Positions 6,117 to 6,765 of a stretch of DNA of 6,765 nt are shown piece by piece; within the stretch, counting starts at the first letter, position 1; every line of letters starts with the position of its first letter. This DNA comes from Alphaproteobacteria bacterium (GTDB lineage Bacteria; Pseudomonadota; Alphaproteobacteria; Kiloniellales; JAKSDN01). The stretch covers positions 1 to 6,765 of the forward strand of contig JAUVQB010000078.1 in assembly GCA_030598385.1 (NCBI GenBank), written 5' to 3'. The position numbers and the translations under genes are program-made. Under the pieces are notes generated by a model, which worked only from the letters and a program-made list of their open reading frames with translations, had not been told where the DNA came from and did not search any database.

Positions 6117-6765
6117 CCGGCGCCACGCCCGAGGCCCCGGTGTTCGTCGCGCTGACCCAGGCCGGCTGCGACCTGGCGCGTACGCTGGCTGCTGGGTTCG
6201 ACGGCGCGGAGGTGCATGGCCTGGCTCATCGCACCGAAGGCGCGGACCGCTGCTTCGAGCAGGTGGCCCCCCATCTGAGAGACCTGTTCAGGGCCGGCCG
6301 GCCGATCGTCGGGCTCTCAGCCGCCGGCATCCTGATCCGCGCCGTCGCGCCCCTGCTGGACGACAAGCGGGCCGAGCCGCCGGTCATCGCCCTCGCCGAT
6401 GACGGCGGCGCCGTCGTGCCCCTCCTGGGCGGTCATCGGGGTGCCAACGAACTGGCCGAGGCTATCGCCGGCAAGCTCGGGATCGTTGCCTCCGTGACCA
6501 CCGCCGGCGACCGCCGCTTCGGCCTGGCCCTGGACGCGCCGCCGGAAGGCTGGCGGTTAGGAAACCGACAGAATTACAAGGCGTTCATGGCCGATCTTCT
6601 CTCTGGGTCCGAAGTTCGGCTGGACGGCAATTCGCATTGGCTGCGGGACTCTGCCCTGCCTTTCTCGGAGACGGGGGCGCTTGCCATCCGGGTCACCCAT
6701 GAGGCCTGCGAGGGCTCCGCCCAGGAACTGGTCTACCACCCGGCCTGCCTCGCCGTCGGCGTCGG
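6113..6765 (+). CDS. cbiG: Cobalt-precorrin-5A hydrolase CbiG, probably N-terminal part of a CbiG-CobJ fusion (3' end outside window)
   Basis: CbiG opens the delta-lactone of cobalt-precorrin-5A and releases C2 as acetaldehyde after ring contraction (EC 3.7.1.12). The frame opens at the ATG overlapping the cobI stop and has no stop before the window ends; 217 codons are visible. The N-terminal domain is typical: VGLSAAGILIRAVAPLL (66-82), a Lys-Pro-Asp-Asp-Gly-rich stretch to VVPLLGGHRGANELAEAIAG (101-120) and VTTAGDRRFGLALDAPPEGW (128-147). A middle domain follows, with LLSGSEVRLDGNSHWLRDSALPF (162-184) and ending at YHPACLAVGVG, just before the expected CbiG C-terminal domain. In alphaproteobacteria proteins with this N-terminus often continue into CobJ (precorrin-3B C17-methyltransferase); that is inferred here. 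Codons near 6557-6620 use more A/T than elsewhere, including a rare TTA (Leu149). Confidence 0.9.
   Translation, partial: MTGATPEAPVFVALTQAGCDLARTLAAGFDGAEVHGLAHRTEGADRCFEQVAPHLRDLFRAGRPIVGLSAAGILIRAVAPLLDDKRAEPPVIALADDGGAVVPLLGGHRGANELAEAIAGKLGIVASVTTAGDRRFGLALDAPPEGWRLGNRQNYKAFMADLLSGSEVRLDGNSHWLRDSALPFSETGALAIRVTHEACEGSAQELVYHPACLAVGV

Overview
This window is a dense, GC-rich block of cobalamin (vitamin B12) biosynthesis genes. I see seven genes and almost no non-coding DNA. The strong G/C preference at third codon positions and the protein sequences point to an alphaproteobacterium, probably Rhodospirillales-like. That placement comes from family resemblance only; no search was run. The relevant resemblances are the fused CobL, the CbiG of the type usually fused to CobJ, and the gene order cbiX-cobH-cobL-cobI-cbiG.

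Layout: (1) Positions 2-1381, + strand: cobyric acid synthase CobQ/CbiP, entering from outside the window and lacking roughly its first 30 residues, including the P-loop. (2) Positions 1383-2378, - strand: CbiB (CobD of the Pseudomonas naming), converging tail-to-tail on cobQ with one base between the stop codons. (3) Positions 2379-2497: a 119-base divergent intergenic region, the only gap above 40 bases. It should hold the promoters for cbiB (leftward) and for the cbiX operon (rightward). I see no cobalamin riboswitch in it. (4) Positions 2498-6765, + strand: an operon cbiX - cobH - cobL - cobI - cbiG. After a 37-base gap between cbiX and cobH, the later genes are joined by ATGA stop/start overlaps. 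The last gene runs off the right edge.

How the genes work together: CbiX would insert cobalt into sirohydrochlorin. CobI/CbiL methylates C20. CbiG opens the delta-lactone and releases acetaldehyde after ring contraction. CobL/CbiET methylates C5 and C15 and decarboxylates. CobH/CbiC moves the C11 methyl to C12. CobQ/CbiP amidates the corrin side chains, and CbiB attaches the aminopropanol arm to form the cobinamide. CbiX and CbiG together suggest early-cobalt ('anaerobic-type') chemistry, although several enzymes look like the alphaproteobacterial 'Cob' versions. CobJ, CobM, CbiD or CobG/CobZ, CobK/CbiJ, CobB/CbiA and CobNST are not in view, so the route cannot be settled here.

Most of the content is known biology; I found no undescribed system. 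The most unusual detail is the cobL-cobI junction. There a six-codon minicistron (MTGTLP) sits between the genes, linked to both by ATGA overlaps, and its first five codons repeat the start of cobI with every difference at a third codon position. A second point is the very histidine-rich tail (19 His in 50 residues) and MxCxxC motif of CbiX.
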